A stretch of 64,000 nt of DNA from Chersky-840 sp035532735 (GCA_035532735.1 DATKQM010000024.1:1-64000), one strand, 5' to 3'. Positions 17,068 through 26,526 are shown, counted from the stretch's first letter. A program made the numbers and translations. The notes: generated by a model not told the origin, from the letters alone.

Positions 17068-18039
17068 TCAGGTGAGGTTGTCGCCCCCGAAGATCTCCGA
17101 CACCGAGGTGTCCTCGAACACGGCGTCGATGGCATCGGCGATGAGCTTGGCCACCGAGAGGACCTGGAGCTTCTCGATGTGCTTCTCGTCGGAGATGGGC
17201 AGGGTGTTGGTGACCACGACCCGGCTGAGCGGCGACTTCTCCAGGCGCGTGGTGGCGGGGTCGGACAAGACCCCGTGGGTGGCCATGGCCGAGATGTCCG
17301 CCGCCCCTCGCTCGGCCAGGAGCTCCGCGGCGGCGCAGATCGTCCCGGCGGTGTCGATCATGTCGTCGATCAGCACGCAGTGGCGACCTTGGACCTCTCC
17401 CACGACGTCGAGCGCCTCGACCTGGTTGTGGGTGCCCCGGGGGCGGCGCTTGTGCACGAAGGCGAGGTCCGCCCCGAGGTGCTGGCTGAACCGCTCCGCC
17501 ACCCGCACCCGACCGGCGTCGGGGGCGACGATCACGAGATCGCTCGTCCCCAGCCGGTGGAGCTCCTCGACGAGCACCGGCGTGGCGGTGAGATGGTCGA
17601 ATGGGACGTCGAAGAAGCCCTGGATCTGTCCGGAGTGGAGGTCGACACTCACGACCCGATCGGCGCCGGCCACCTGGAACATGTCCGCCACGAGCTTGGC
17701 GGTGATGGGCTCGCGGCCCGTCGCCTTGCGGTCCTGGCGCGAGTACCCGTAGTAGGGGCAGACCGCGGTGATCCGCTTGGCCGAGGCCCGCTTGGCGGCG
17801 TCGATCATGATGAGCTGCTCCATGATCGAGTCGTTCACGGGGCCCGAGTGGGTCTGGACGATGAAGACGTCACTGCCCCGCAACGAGCCCTCGTAGCGGC
17901 AGTGGATCTCGCCGTTGGCGAACTCCCGCAGATTGGCTCCACCGAGCTCGACGCCGAGATGCTTGGCGATCTCCTCGGTCAATGCCGGGTGTGATCTCCC
18001 GGACACGAGCTCGAGACGCCTCTTCGGAACCAGCTCCAT
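17068..18039 (-). CDS. prs: Ribose-phosphate pyrophosphokinase (PRPP synthetase)
   Basis: 323 residues from ATG 18039, chosen because MELVPKRRLELVSGRSHP matches the family start; frame sequence before it is not homologous. It makes PRPP from ribose 5-phosphate and ATP for nucleotide, His and Trp synthesis. Visible motifs are YGYSRQDRKATGREPI (ATP-binding flexible loop), VSVDLHSGQIQGFF (Mg/ribose-5-phosphate region) and the PRPP loop VLIDDMIDTAGT near residue 225. Downstream rplY is 86 bases away. Confidence 0.96.
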   Translation of the reverse strand: MELVPKRRLELVSGRSHPALTEEIAKHLGVELGGANLREFANGEIHCRYEGSLRGSDVFIVQTHSGPVNDSIMEQLIMIDAAKRASAKRITAVCPYYGYSRQDRKATGREPITAKLVADMFQVAGADRVVSVDLHSGQIQGFFDVPFDHLTATPVLVEELHRLGTSDLVIVAPDAGRVRVAERFSQHLGADLAFVHKRRPRGTHNQVEALDVVGEVQGRHCVLIDDMIDTAGTICAAAELLAERGAADISAMATHGVLSDPATTRLEKSPLSRVVVTNTLPISDEKHIEKLQVLSVAKLIADAIDAVFEDTSVSEIFGGDNLT

Positions 18040-18132
18040 GTGCCCGAACGCTACTTCGCCGCCGAGGTTCCGTGTCACCCCCGAGAGGCGACCAGGTCGT
18101 GGCATGGATAGGCTGCGCGGGGAGGCTGATCG

Positions 18133-18564
18133 ATGCCCATCTTCTCATCGGTGGTCGTCGGCACAGACGGCTCGGCCACCGCCAACGAAGCCGTCGGTCG
18201 CGCCATCGAGCTCGCCAAGCTGTGTGGTGCCACGCTCCACATCGTGACCGCCTACAAGCCCAAGCCGGTCCGGACCGCCGGGGTCCCGGAGGAATTCCGT
18301 GAGCAGCTCGGGCCCGGGGGCGCGGCCGACACCGTCCTCGAAGACCAGTGCGCCATGGCCCGCAAAGAAGGGGTCTCGGTCCAGGGCCACACCGGGAAGG
18401 GCGATCCGGCCGAGGCCATCGTCCGCGTGGCGGACGAGGAGGGTGCCGATGTGATCGTGGTCGGCAACAAGGGCATGGCCGGGGTCCGGCGCGTGCTCGG
18501 GAGCGTCCCGAACTCCGTCGCCCACCAGGCACCCTGCTCGGTCTTGATCGTCCAGACGACCTGA
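18133..18564 (+). CDS. Universal stress protein UspA family
   Basis: 143 residues with the full UspA fold: VVVGTDGSATANEAV at the start and the ATP-binding signature GNKGMAGVRRVLGSVPNSVAHQAPCSVLIV at the end (GxxGxxxxxxGSVxxxV). It lies rightward between prs and glmU, interrupting the usual glmU-prs co-orientation. The ATG is followed closely by the beta-1 strand, so the start is secure. Role presumably in stress adaptation; partners are unknown. Confidence 0.9.
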   Translation: MPIFSSVVVGTDGSATANEAVGRAIELAKLCGATLHIVTAYKPKPVRTAGVPEEFREQLGPGGAADTVLEDQCAMARKEGVSVQGHTGKGDPAEAIVRVADEEGADVIVVGNKGMAGVRRVLGSVPNSVAHQAPCSVLIVQTT

Positions 18565-18614
18565 TCCGCCCGGCGCCCGGGCGCATCAGGCGGGCGCCCT
18601 CAGTCGAGAACTGA

Positions 18615-19727
18615 TCAGTCGAGCGCGGGGAAGTCCGCCCCCAGTGACGAGAACGGTCCCACCACCGCACCATCGGCCACCTGCGCGCCGGGCCCGAGCA
18701 CGGCGAAGGGCCCCACCCGGGCATCCACGCCGATCTCGGCTCGCAGCACCGAGCTCTTGGTCACCTTGGCGCCCGCCCCCACCGCACTGTCGACGATGTG
18801 ACAGTCAGGACCGATCTCCGCCCCCGCACCCAAGGTGCACTCGCCTTGGATCACGACACCAGGGAGGAGCACGACGTCGGCTTCGAGGCTGGCGTTGGCG
18901 TCGATATAGGTGTTCTCGGGGTCCCACATGGTCACCCCTCGCCGCATCCACCGCTCGTTGATCCGGTCGCGCAACTCGGCGTCGGCCACGGCCAGCTGGG
19001 CCCGGTCGTTCACTCCGGCCGCCTCCATGGGGTCGCCCACCACGAGCGACTCGACGCCGTAGCCGGCGTCGTGCAGCACGGCGTAGATGCCGGTGAGGCA
19101 GTGCTCGCCGGTGCGGACCACGGGACGCAACCGCCGCAGGGCGGGTGCGAGCACGGTGTGGCGGAAGCAATGGATGGTGGTGGCCACCTCGTCGACGAAG
19201 GCGTCGTCCTCGCGCACATCGGCGGCCTCGACGACGCGCACCACGGCATCGTCCTTGCCCCTCACCACGCGGTCGTAGCCGGTGGGGTCGGGCAACACCG
19301 CGGTGAGGAGCGTCGCCGCTGCCCCGGTGGTCCGATGGTGGCGCACCAGCGCGGCCAGCGTGGGCGGGCGTACGAGGGGCGTGTCACCGGGGAGCACCAC
19401 GACGTCCCCGTCGGCGTCGACGAGCCCGTCGGGGAGAGCTGTCAGTCCGACGGCGAGAGCATCGCCGGTCCCGAGCTGCGTGGACTGTTCGACGAACTCG
19501 ATCGCCAGCGAGCGCGGGGCGTGATCGACGAGGGTCTTGGTCACCCAGTCACCGCGATGTCCGACCACCACCACGACCTTGTGCACGGGAAGCTCGGCCA
19601 GCGCGTCGAGGACGTGGAGGATCATGGGGCGGCCGCACAACCGGTGGAGGGGCTTGGGGCGCGACGAGCGCATCCGTGTCCCCTCGCCGGCGGCGAGCAC
19701 GACGGCAGAGAGCGGCCTCATCTCCAT
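18615..19727 (-). CDS. glmU: GlmU-type UDP-GlcNAc pyrophosphorylase with truncated acetyltransferase half
   Basis: 370 residues from ATG 19727 (ATG 19721 also possible); Escherichia coli GlmU has 456. The uridylyltransferase domain is intact: LAAGEGTRMRSSRPKPLH, GDTPLVRPPT, the NDRAQL region and NTYID. The C-terminal left-handed beta-helix covers only the first turns and stops at GPFSSLG, about where E. coli has GNFVEVKK. The acetyl-CoA-binding turns and catalytic His of the AGHLTYLG-type segment are missing, and the substrate Arg of ARLRPG is replaced (AVLGPG). No continuation was found downstream in any frame. It should still make UDP-GlcNAc from GlcNAc-1-P, but glucosamine-1-phosphate acetylation needs another enzyme. 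Confidence 0.88.
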   Translation of the reverse strand: MEMRPLSAVVLAAGEGTRMRSSRPKPLHRLCGRPMILHVLDALAELPVHKVVVVVGHRGDWVTKTLVDHAPRSLAIEFVEQSTQLGTGDALAVGLTALPDGLVDADGDVVVLPGDTPLVRPPTLAALVRHHRTTGAAATLLTAVLPDPTGYDRVVRGKDDAVVRVVEAADVREDDAFVDEVATTIHCFRHTVLAPALRRLRPVVRTGEHCLTGIYAVLHDAGYGVESLVVGDPMEAAGVNDRAQLAVADAELRDRINERWMRRGVTMWDPENTYIDANASLEADVVLLPGVVIQGECTLGAGAEIGPDCHIVDSAVGAGAKVTKSSVLRAEIGVDARVGPFAVLGPGAQVADGAVVGPFSSLGADFPALD

Positions 19728-19824
19728 GCGGTTTAGTCTGTCACCCGATGACGGGGGGGACAGCGCAGTCCACGACGACCTCGAGTGCCCCCGACGCGCC
19801 ACCGAGCACGCCCTCCCCCGCCCC

Positions 19825-21423
19825 ATGCCCCGCCTGACCTCGACGATCGACCCCGGCGCCGACGCCTACCGCCAGAACCGGGCGGCCATGGAGTCCGCCC
19901 TGGCCGAGGTCGAGGAGCAGCTGGCCGTGGCCCGGGGGGGCGGGGGCCAGCGCTATGTCGAACGCCACCTCAGCCGGGGCAAGATGCTCGCTCACGACCG
20001 GGTGGAGATGGTCCTCGACCGCGACTCCCCCTTCCTCGAGATCGCGCCCTTGGCGGCCTGGGGGACCGAGTACACCGTGGGAGCCAGCCTGGTCTCGGGC
20101 ATCGGCGTCGTGAGCGGGGTGGAGTGCCTCGTCTCGGCCAACGACCCCACCGTGCGGGGAGGGGCCACCAATCCCTTCACCATGCGCAAGTCGTCGCGCC
20201 TGGCCGACATCGCGCTCGAGAACCGGCTGCCCTCGATCAGCCTCGTCGAGTCGGGAGGGGCCGACCTTCCCACCCAGTCCGAGATCTTCATCCCCGGAGG
20301 GCGCGGCTTTCGCGACCTCACCCAACGCTCGGCCGCGGCGGTCCCCACCATTGCCCTGGTCTTCGGCAACTCCACCGCGGGCGGTGCGTACGTGCCGGGC
20401 ATGAGCGACCACATCGTGATGATCGACGGGCGCTCCAAGGTCTTTCTGGGGGGACCGCCTCTCGTCAAGATGGCGACGGGTGAGGAGTCCGACGACGAAG
20501 AGCTCGGCGGCGCGTCGATGCACGCCCGGGTGAGCGGCCTCGCCGACTACCTCGCCACCGACGAGACCGATGCCATTCGCATCGGACGCGCCATCGTGTC
20601 GCGGCTCAACCACCGCAAACAGGGCCCGGCCCCGTCGATGCCGGCCGATGATCCGGTGTTCGACCCCGACGAGCTGCTGGGCGTCGCCTCGGCGGACCTC
20701 CGCGTCCCCTTCGACCCCCGCGACGTCCTGGCCCGCGTCGTCGACGGGTCGCGCTTCGACGAGTTCAAACCTCTCTACGGACCGAGCCTCGTCACCGGCT
20801 GGGCGTCGATCCACGGGTATCCCATCGGTGTCCTCGCCAACCACCGCGGCGTGTTGTTCAGCGAAGAGGCCAACAAGGCCACCCAATTCATCCAGCTCAG
20901 CAACCAGACCGACGTTCCCCTGTTGTTCCTCCAGAACACCACGGGATACATGGTGGGCAGGGAGTACGAGCAGCGGGGCATCATCAAAGACGGCGCCAAG
21001 ATGATCAACGCGGTGTCGAACTCGCAGGTCCCCCACCTCACCGTCAACATCGGCGCGTCGTACGGAGCGGGCAACTACGGCATGTGCGGCCGCGCCTATA
21101 ACCCCCGCTTCCTCTTCTCGTGGCCCAACGCCCGCTCCGCGGTGATGGGCCCCGCGCAGCTGGCCGGGGTGCTGTCCATCGTGGCCCGCCAGGGCGCGGC
21201 CTCGCGCGGCGAGGCCTTCGACGAGGAGGCCGACGCGGCCATGCGGGCCATGGTCGAGTCCCAGATCGAACGCGAGTCCCTGCCCCTGTTCCTCACCGGT
21301 CGCCTCTACGACGACGGCATCATCGACCCCCGCGACACCCGTCACGTCCTCGGCATGTGCCTCTCGGTCATCCACAACACCCCCATCCACGGCACGCGCG
21401 GCTACGGCGTGTTCCGGATGTGA
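19825..21423 (+). CDS. Acyl-CoA carboxylase carboxyltransferase (beta) subunit, MCC/AtuC type
   Basis: 532 residues from ATG 19825, where the family N-terminus begins (LTSTIDPGADAYRQNRAAM); an in-frame ATG at 19717 would overlap glmU. The protein holds both crotonase-like halves; GGPPLVKMATGEE and the GASYGAGNYGMCGRAYNPRF region are characteristic of methylcrotonyl/geranyl-CoA carboxylase beta subunits rather than acetyl- or propionyl-CoA ones. It transfers CO2 from carboxybiotin to a beta-methyl unsaturated acyl-CoA. First gene of a four-gene operon, 22 bases before the alpha subunit. Confidence 0.9.
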   Translation: MPRLTSTIDPGADAYRQNRAAMESALAEVEEQLAVARGGGGQRYVERHLSRGKMLAHDRVEMVLDRDSPFLEIAPLAAWGTEYTVGASLVSGIGVVSGVECLVSANDPTVRGGATNPFTMRKSSRLADIALENRLPSISLVESGGADLPTQSEIFIPGGRGFRDLTQRSAAAVPTIALVFGNSTAGGAYVPGMSDHIVMIDGRSKVFLGGPPLVKMATGEESDDEELGGASMHARVSGLADYLATDETDAIRIGRAIVSRLNHRKQGPAPSMPADDPVFDPDELLGVASADLRVPFDPRDVLARVVDGSRFDEFKPLYGPSLVTGWASIHGYPIGVLANHRGVLFSEEANKATQFIQLSNQTDVPLLFLQNTTGYMVGREYEQRGIIKDGAKMINAVSNSQVPHLTVNIGASYGAGNYGMCGRAYNPRFLFSWPNARSAVMGPAQLAGVLSIVARQGAASRGEAFDEEADAAMRAMVESQIERESLPLFLTGRLYDDGIIDPRDTRHVLGMCLSVIHNTPIHGTRGYGVFRM

Positions 21424-21445
21424 CTGTGTCTTCGGAAGTGACCCT

Positions 21446-23455
21446 GTGATCGAGAAACTCCTCATCGCCAACCGGGGCGAGATCGCCCGTCGTGTCATCC
21501 GAGGCGCGCATCTGCTCGGCATCAGCTGCGTGGCAGTGTGCTCGGACCCCGACCTCGACGCGCCCTACGTCGCCGAAGCCGACGCATTCGTCCGCCTGCC
21601 CGGGTCCACGCCGACTGACACCTACCTCGACGTCGACGCCGTCGTGGGAGCGGCGCTGCGCAGCGGGGCCGACGCCGTGCATCCGGGCTACGGGTTCCTC
21701 TCCGAAGACGCCGGCTTCGCCCGAGCCTGTCTGGCCGCCGGGCTCGTCTTCGTGGGACCCCCGCCCGAGGTCATCGAGGCCATGGGCTCGAAGCTCAACG
21801 CCAAGGCCACCATGGCGGCCGCGGGCGTGCCCGTCCTCCCCACCGTGGAGATCCCCTCGGGTGACACCCTCGACAGTGCGGTCACCGACTCTGTGGAGGC
21901 ACTGGGTTGGCCCGTCCTGGTCAAGGCTTCGGCCGGCGGCGGTGGCCGAGGCATGCGCGTGGTGGAGAGCCCCGACGCGCTCGCCGACGCGCTCACATCA
22001 GCCCGACGAGAAGCGACCTCTGCCTTCGGCGACGGGACCGTCTTCGTCGAGCCCTACGTGGTTCGTCCTCGTCACGTCGAAGTGCAGATCCTCGGTGACC
22101 TCCACGGCACGGTGGTCCATCTCTTCGAGCGCGAGTGCTCGATACAGCGCCGACACCAGAAGATCCTCGAAGAGAGCCCGTCGCCGGTCATCACGCCCGA
22201 GCGGCGCGCCGAGCTGGGGGCGGCCGCGGTGACGGCGGCCCGCACCATCGGGTACGTGAACGCCGGCACTGTCGAATTCCTCGTCCTCCCCGACGGCCGC
22301 TTCGCCTTCTTGGAGGTCAACACCCGGCTCCAGGTCGAGCATCCCGTCACCGAGCTCGTCACCGGCCTCGACCTCGTCCGGCTCCAGCTCCTCGTGGCCG
22401 ACGGCATGGCACTACCGACCGAGGTCCTCGACGCCACCATCACCGGGCACGCCATCGAGGCCCGCCTCTACGCCGAAGACGCCACCCGGGGATTCCAGCC
22501 CTCGGCCGGGCACCTGCACCGTTTCCGCTTCCCGGCCACGTCGGTGGTCCGCATCGACAGCGGCGTCGAGGACGGCTCGGAGGTATCGGTCCACTACGAC
22601 CCCATGCTGGCCAAGGTGATCGCGCACGCCCCCACCCGGACCGAGGCGGCACGGGCCCTGGCCGGCGCGCTGGAGCGGGCCCAGGTCCACGGCGTCACCA
22701 CCAACCGGGACCTCCTGGTGCGCATCCTCCGCCATCCCGAATTCCTCGCCGGCGACATCGACACCGGCTTCCTGGTGCGTCACGACCCGGCCGTCCTCGG
22801 CGCGCCACTGGCCGACGTCTCGGCGCGACAACTCCACGCCGTGGCCGCCGCTTTGGCAGCCCAAGCCGAGCGACGCGCCCAGGCGCCGGTGCTCGTCGCG
22901 ATGCCGTCGGGCTGGCGCAACAACCCCTCGGCGCCGCAGACGATGGCCTTCACCGGGCCTGACGGGGGTGTCGAGGTCGACTACCGCTTCGACGGCGCCG
23001 GGTCGTGCACACTGGTCGCCGTCGACGGCAACCACCGAGACGACATCTCGATCCTTTCCTGCACACCCGACGCCGTGGTCCTCGCCGCGCAGGGCGTGTC
23101 GCGCCGCTACGAGGTCGAGCGGGTCGGGCCCAGTTCCTTCGTGGACGGACCCGACGGGTCCTCGACATTCATCGAGGTCGAACGCTTCCCGTTGCCCGGG
23201 AGCCAACTGGCCGCCGGCGCCCTCGTGGCCCCCCTGCCCGGCACCGTGGTCAAGGTGGCGGTGACAGTCGGTGACGCCGTGCGCGCCGGCGACACCCTGG
23301 TCGCCATCGAGGCCATGAAGATGGAGCACGAGGTCCGGGCCCCGAGCGACGGCACCGTGACCGAGGTGCACGTCACCCCGGGCGAGCAGGTCGAGTCGGG
23401 GCGTCTGCTGGTCGTCATCGACGGTCCCGACCCCGACGAGGCCGGCGTCACCTGA
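21446..23455 (+). CDS. Acyl-CoA carboxylase alpha subunit (biotin carboxylase plus biotin carrier)
   Basis: 669 residues from GTG 21446. The biotin carboxylase domain (about 1-450) starts with IEKLLIANRGEIARRV and carries the ATP-grasp glycine loop KASAGGGGRGMR and RDCSIQRR-like ERECSIQRRHQK. A linking BT domain and the C-terminal carrier domain follow, with the biotin lysine in EAMKMEH near residue 626. This architecture matches MCC/AtuF alpha subunits. It works with the upstream beta subunit, and its TGA overlaps the next ATG (TGATG). Confidence 0.92.
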   Translation: MIEKLLIANRGEIARRVIRGAHLLGISCVAVCSDPDLDAPYVAEADAFVRLPGSTPTDTYLDVDAVVGAALRSGADAVHPGYGFLSEDAGFARACLAAGLVFVGPPPEVIEAMGSKLNAKATMAAAGVPVLPTVEIPSGDTLDSAVTDSVEALGWPVLVKASAGGGGRGMRVVESPDALADALTSARREATSAFGDGTVFVEPYVVRPRHVEVQILGDLHGTVVHLFERECSIQRRHQKILEESPSPVITPERRAELGAAAVTAARTIGYVNAGTVEFLVLPDGRFAFLEVNTRLQVEHPVTELVTGLDLVRLQLLVADGMALPTEVLDATITGHAIEARLYAEDATRGFQPSAGHLHRFRFPATSVVRIDSGVEDGSEVSVHYDPMLAKVIAHAPTRTEAARALAGALERAQVHGVTTNRDLLVRILRHPEFLAGDIDTGFLVRHDPAVLGAPLADVSARQLHAVAAALAAQAERRAQAPVLVAMPSGWRNNPSAPQTMAFTGPDGGVEVDYRFDGAGSCTLVAVDGNHRDDISILSCTPDAVVLAAQGVSRRYEVERVGPSSFVDGPDGSSTFIEVERFPLPGSQLAAGALVAPLPGTVVKVAVTVGDAVRAGDTLVAIEAMKMEHEVRAPSDGTVTEVHVTPGEQVESGRLLVVIDGPDPDEAGVT

Positions 23456-25275
23456 TGCCCGACACCGCCACGTCACCGGGGCTGCTCCGCATCGCCAACT
23501 GCTCGGGCTTCTTCGGTGACCGCCTGGCGGCACCACGCGAGCTGCTCGACGGAGGACCCATCGACGTCCTCACCGGCGACTACCTGGCCGAGCTCACCAT
23601 GCTCATCTTGTGGAAGTCACGCCAGCGCGACCCCGCCCTCGGGTACGCCCGCACCTTCTACCGGCAGATGGAAGAGGTCCTCGGCACCTGCGTCGAGCGC
23701 GGCGTGAAGGTGGTGGCGAATGCGGGAGGCCTCAACCCCGCCGGCCTCGCCCAAAGCCTGCGCGAGCTGGCTGCCCAGCTCGGCATCGAAGTTGCTGTCG
23801 CCCATGTCGAGGGCGACGACATCTTGGGTCGTCTGTCCTCGCTCCAGGCCGAGGGCGACCTGCTGGCGCACCTCGACACGGGCCGACCCCTCGCCGAGGC
23901 CGGGAGTGATCCCGTCAGTGCCAATGCCTATCTGGGCGGGTTCGGGATCGCCGAGGCCCTGGGCGGCGGCGCCGACGTGGTGGTGACCGGGCGGGTCACC
24001 GACGCCTCGCTCGTGGTCGGCCCCGCCGCCTGGCACTTCGGCTGGCACCGAACCGACTGGGACCGCCTGGCCGGCGCGGTGGTGGTGGGACATGTCATCG
24101 AATGTGGCACCCAGACCACCGGAGGAAACTACGCCTTCTTCCGCGAGGTGCCGGGCCTCGAGCATCCCGGCTTTCCCATCGCCGAGATGGCCGAGGACGG
24201 TTCTGCGGTCATCACCAAGCACGAGGGCACGGGTGGTCTCGTGTCGGTGGGAACCGTCACGGCCCAGCTCCTCTACGAGATCGGTGGCCCGCTCTACGCC
24301 AACCCCGACGTGGTGGCGGACTTCTCGACCATCCGCCTCGAGGACGACGGCCCCGACCGGGTGCGCGTCTCTGGGGTCCGGGGTCGGCCCGCACCCGAGA
24401 AGCTCAAGGTGTCGATCAACCTGCTGGGTGGATATCGCAACACCATGACCTTCGTCCTCACCGGGCTCGACATCGACGAGAAGGCGTCGCTGGTACGCCG
24501 CACCATGGACGAGATCGTGGGAGGCGCCTCGGGCTTCGCGGACTACGACGTCCGCCTCATCCGCACCGACGTCCCCGACGCCTCGACCAACGAACAGGCG
24601 AGCGCCCAGCTGCGCGTCACGGTCAAGGACCCCGATCCCGAGGTGGTGGGGCGGCGCTTCTCCAACGCCGCGACCGAATTGGCATTGGCGAGCTATCCGG
24701 GCTTCTACCTGACATCCCCACCCGGTGAGGGCACCGCCTACGGGGTCTTCTGGCCTGCGCTCGTGCCGCGCGCCGGAATCGACGAGACCGTCCTCCACGA
24801 CGACGGCCGACGCGTGGTCATCGCCCCGACCCCGATCTCACCGGGAACAGGTGATGGAGCCGAGGTTCGATCAACGCGCCGCGATGCCCGCACGCCGAGC
24901 TGGCCAGGGGGCGAGACCCGGCGCATGGCGCTCGGGACCGTCATCGGGGCGCGCTCGGGCGACAAGGGAGGCAATGCCAATGTGGGCCTGTGGGCGCGCA
25001 GCCCGGCCGGGTTCGCCTGGCTGGCGGCCGAGCTCACGGTGCAGCGCTTCCGCCAACTCCTCCCCGAAGCCGCCGCGCTGGCGGTCGACCGCTACGAGCT
25101 GGAGAACCTGCTCGCCCTCAACTTCGTGGTCCACGGGTTGCTGGGCGAAGGCGTGGCCTCATCGACCCGGCCCGACCCCCAGGCCAAGAGCCTGGGCGAG
25201 TTCCTCCGCTCGCGCCTGGTCGAGGTGCCCGTCGCGCTCCTCGCCGACATACCCGCCGCCGACCACCCGAGGTGA
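23455..25275 (+). CDS. AtuA-like (DUF1446) acyclic terpene utilisation family protein
   Basis: 606 residues. The N-terminal DUF1446/AtuA domain (about 1-450) begins LLRIANCSGFFGDRL and contains YLAELTMLIL, VVANAGGLNP and VVVTGRVTDASL. A second domain starts near residue 490 (LGTVIGARSGDKGGNANVGLW), the AtuA-like ferredoxin-fold tail often found as a separate gene in pseudomonads. AtuA is needed for growth on citronellol-type acyclic terpenes, but its reaction is unknown. Its fusion form and position between the carboxylase and the dehydrogenase support a shared pathway. It overlaps the carboxylase by one base and is 3 bases before the dehydrogenase. Confidence 0.85.
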   Translation: MPDTATSPGLLRIANCSGFFGDRLAAPRELLDGGPIDVLTGDYLAELTMLILWKSRQRDPALGYARTFYRQMEEVLGTCVERGVKVVANAGGLNPAGLAQSLRELAAQLGIEVAVAHVEGDDILGRLSSLQAEGDLLAHLDTGRPLAEAGSDPVSANAYLGGFGIAEALGGGADVVVTGRVTDASLVVGPAAWHFGWHRTDWDRLAGAVVVGHVIECGTQTTGGNYAFFREVPGLEHPGFPIAEMAEDGSAVITKHEGTGGLVSVGTVTAQLLYEIGGPLYANPDVVADFSTIRLEDDGPDRVRVSGVRGRPAPEKLKVSINLLGGYRNTMTFVLTGLDIDEKASLVRRTMDEIVGGASGFADYDVRLIRTDVPDASTNEQASAQLRVTVKDPDPEVVGRRFSNAATELALASYPGFYLTSPPGEGTAYGVFWPALVPRAGIDETVLHDDGRRVVIAPTPISPGTGDGAEVRSTRRDARTPSWPGGETRRMALGTVIGARSGDKGGNANVGLWARSPAGFAWLAAELTVQRFRQLLPEAAALAVDRYELENLLALNFVVHGLLGEGVASSTRPDPQAKSLGEFLRSRLVEVPVALLADIPAADHPR

Positions 25276-25278
25276 GCA

Positions 25279-26442
25279 ATGGACTTCACTGAGACCGACG
25301 AACAACAGATGCTGCGCGAGGCCGTGGAGAGCATCGCCTCGAAGTACGGCCACAGCTACTTCGCCGAGCGGGCCCGCAGCGGGGGCAACACCGACGAGTT
25401 GTGGAACGAGCTGGCCGAAGCAGGGTTCCTCGGCGTCAACGTCCCCGCCGAATACGGGGGAGGCGGAATGGGCATCGCAGAACTCGCCATCGTCCTCGAA
25501 GAGCTCGCCACCAACGGCTGTCCGCTGCTTCTCCTCGTGGTGTCACCGGCCATCTGCGCCACGATCATCGCCCACTTCGGCTCCGAAGCCCAGAAGCAGT
25601 CATGGCTGCCTCGCTTCGGCTCGGGCCAATTGAAGATGGCCTTCGCCATCACCGAGCCCGACGCCGGGTCCAACAGCCACAAGATCTCCACCACCGCCAC
25701 ACGCGACGGCGACATCTGGCGGCTCAACGGGACCAAGTACTACATCTCGGGCGCGGACGAGTCCGAGGCCGTGTTGGTGGTGACGCGCACCGGCGTCGAC
25801 GAGGACACCGGCCGGGGCCGCCTGTCACTATTCTTGGTCGACCTCGACAGTGCAGGTCTCGACAAGACCCTCATCCCCGTCGAGATCGTGGCCCCGGAGA
25901 AGCAGTTCACGTTGTTCTTCGACAACGTGGAGGTCCCCGCCGACCGACTCCTCGGCACCGAGGGCGACGGGCTCCGCCAGGTGTTCGTGGGCCTCAATCC
26001 CGAGCGCATCATGACCGCGGCCATGGCCAGCGGCATCGGCCGCTACGCGCTCGATAAGGCCGCCGCCTATGCGCGGGACCGGTCGGTGTGGGGTACCCCC
26101 ATCGCGCGCCACCAGGGCATCTCCCACCCGTTGGCCAAGGCCAAGATCGAGGTCGAGCTGGCTCGGCTCATGTGCCAGAAGGCGGCCTGGGCGTGTGACT
26201 CGGGAGCTGACGCCGGCGTGGCCGGGGAAGCCGCCAACATGGCCAAGTACGCCGCGGCCGAGGCCGCCCTGGGGGCGCTCGACCAGGCCATCCAGACCCA
26301 CGGGGGGAACGGGATGTCGTCGGAGTACGGCCTGGCGGACATGTGGGGCATGGCCCGGTTGATGCGGACCGCGCCGGTGAGCCGCGAGATGATCCTGAAC
26401 TTCGTGGCCCAGCACTCCCTCCACCTGCCCAAGTCCTACTGA
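25279..26442 (+). CDS. Acyl-CoA dehydrogenase
   Basis: 387 residues, FAD enzyme. Signatures: AFAITEPDAGSNSHKI (flavin contact), NGTKYYISGAD, the dimer Arg region YARDRSVWGTPIARHQGISH and, near the C-terminus, THGGNGMSSEYGLADMW with a Glu (about 349) at the medium-chain-type catalytic position. It makes the alpha,beta-double bond before carboxylation; by position it may oxidise citronellyl- or isovaleryl-CoA-like branched substrates (inference). The start 3 bases after the AtuA stop has an AGGTGAGCA sequence just upstream. Confidence 0.9.
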   Translation: MDFTETDEQQMLREAVESIASKYGHSYFAERARSGGNTDELWNELAEAGFLGVNVPAEYGGGGMGIAELAIVLEELATNGCPLLLLVVSPAICATIIAHFGSEAQKQSWLPRFGSGQLKMAFAITEPDAGSNSHKISTTATRDGDIWRLNGTKYYISGADESEAVLVVTRTGVDEDTGRGRLSLFLVDLDSAGLDKTLIPVEIVAPEKQFTLFFDNVEVPADRLLGTEGDGLRQVFVGLNPERIMTAAMASGIGRYALDKAAAYARDRSVWGTPIARHQGISHPLAKAKIEVELARLMCQKAAWACDSGADAGVAGEAANMAKYAAAEAALGALDQAIQTHGGNGMSSEYGLADMWGMARLMRTAPVSREMILNFVAQHSLHLPKSY

Positions 26443-26486
26443 TCTCTCCCTCTCGTCCCGCCCTTACGACGGGCCCCGGAATGCCG

Positions 26487-26526
26487 TTGACATGCAACCC
26501 TTTGGTTGCTTATCGTAAAGGCAACC
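26487..26526 (+). promoter_or_regulatory. Sigma-70-type promoter overlapping a palindromic operator
   Basis: TTGACA (26487-26492) and TATCGT (26511-26516) lie 18 bases apart. The spacer holds a perfect palindrome GCAACC-N4-GGTTGC (26494-26509), and a third half-site GCAACC follows at 26521. The downstream ArsR-type protein is the natural candidate to bind here and autorepress; binding is inferred, the sequence elements are seen. Confidence 0.65.

Noticed and set aside
18565..18614. GC-rich symmetrical sequence between the UspA and glmU stops as a bidirectional terminator
   Set aside because: Symmetry exists (CTGAT ... ATCAG) but there is no U-run and such symmetry is common at this base composition.
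19741..21522. 593-codon leftward frame opposite the carboxylase beta gene
   Set aside because: Antisense shadow of a clear carboxyltransferase; no family features.
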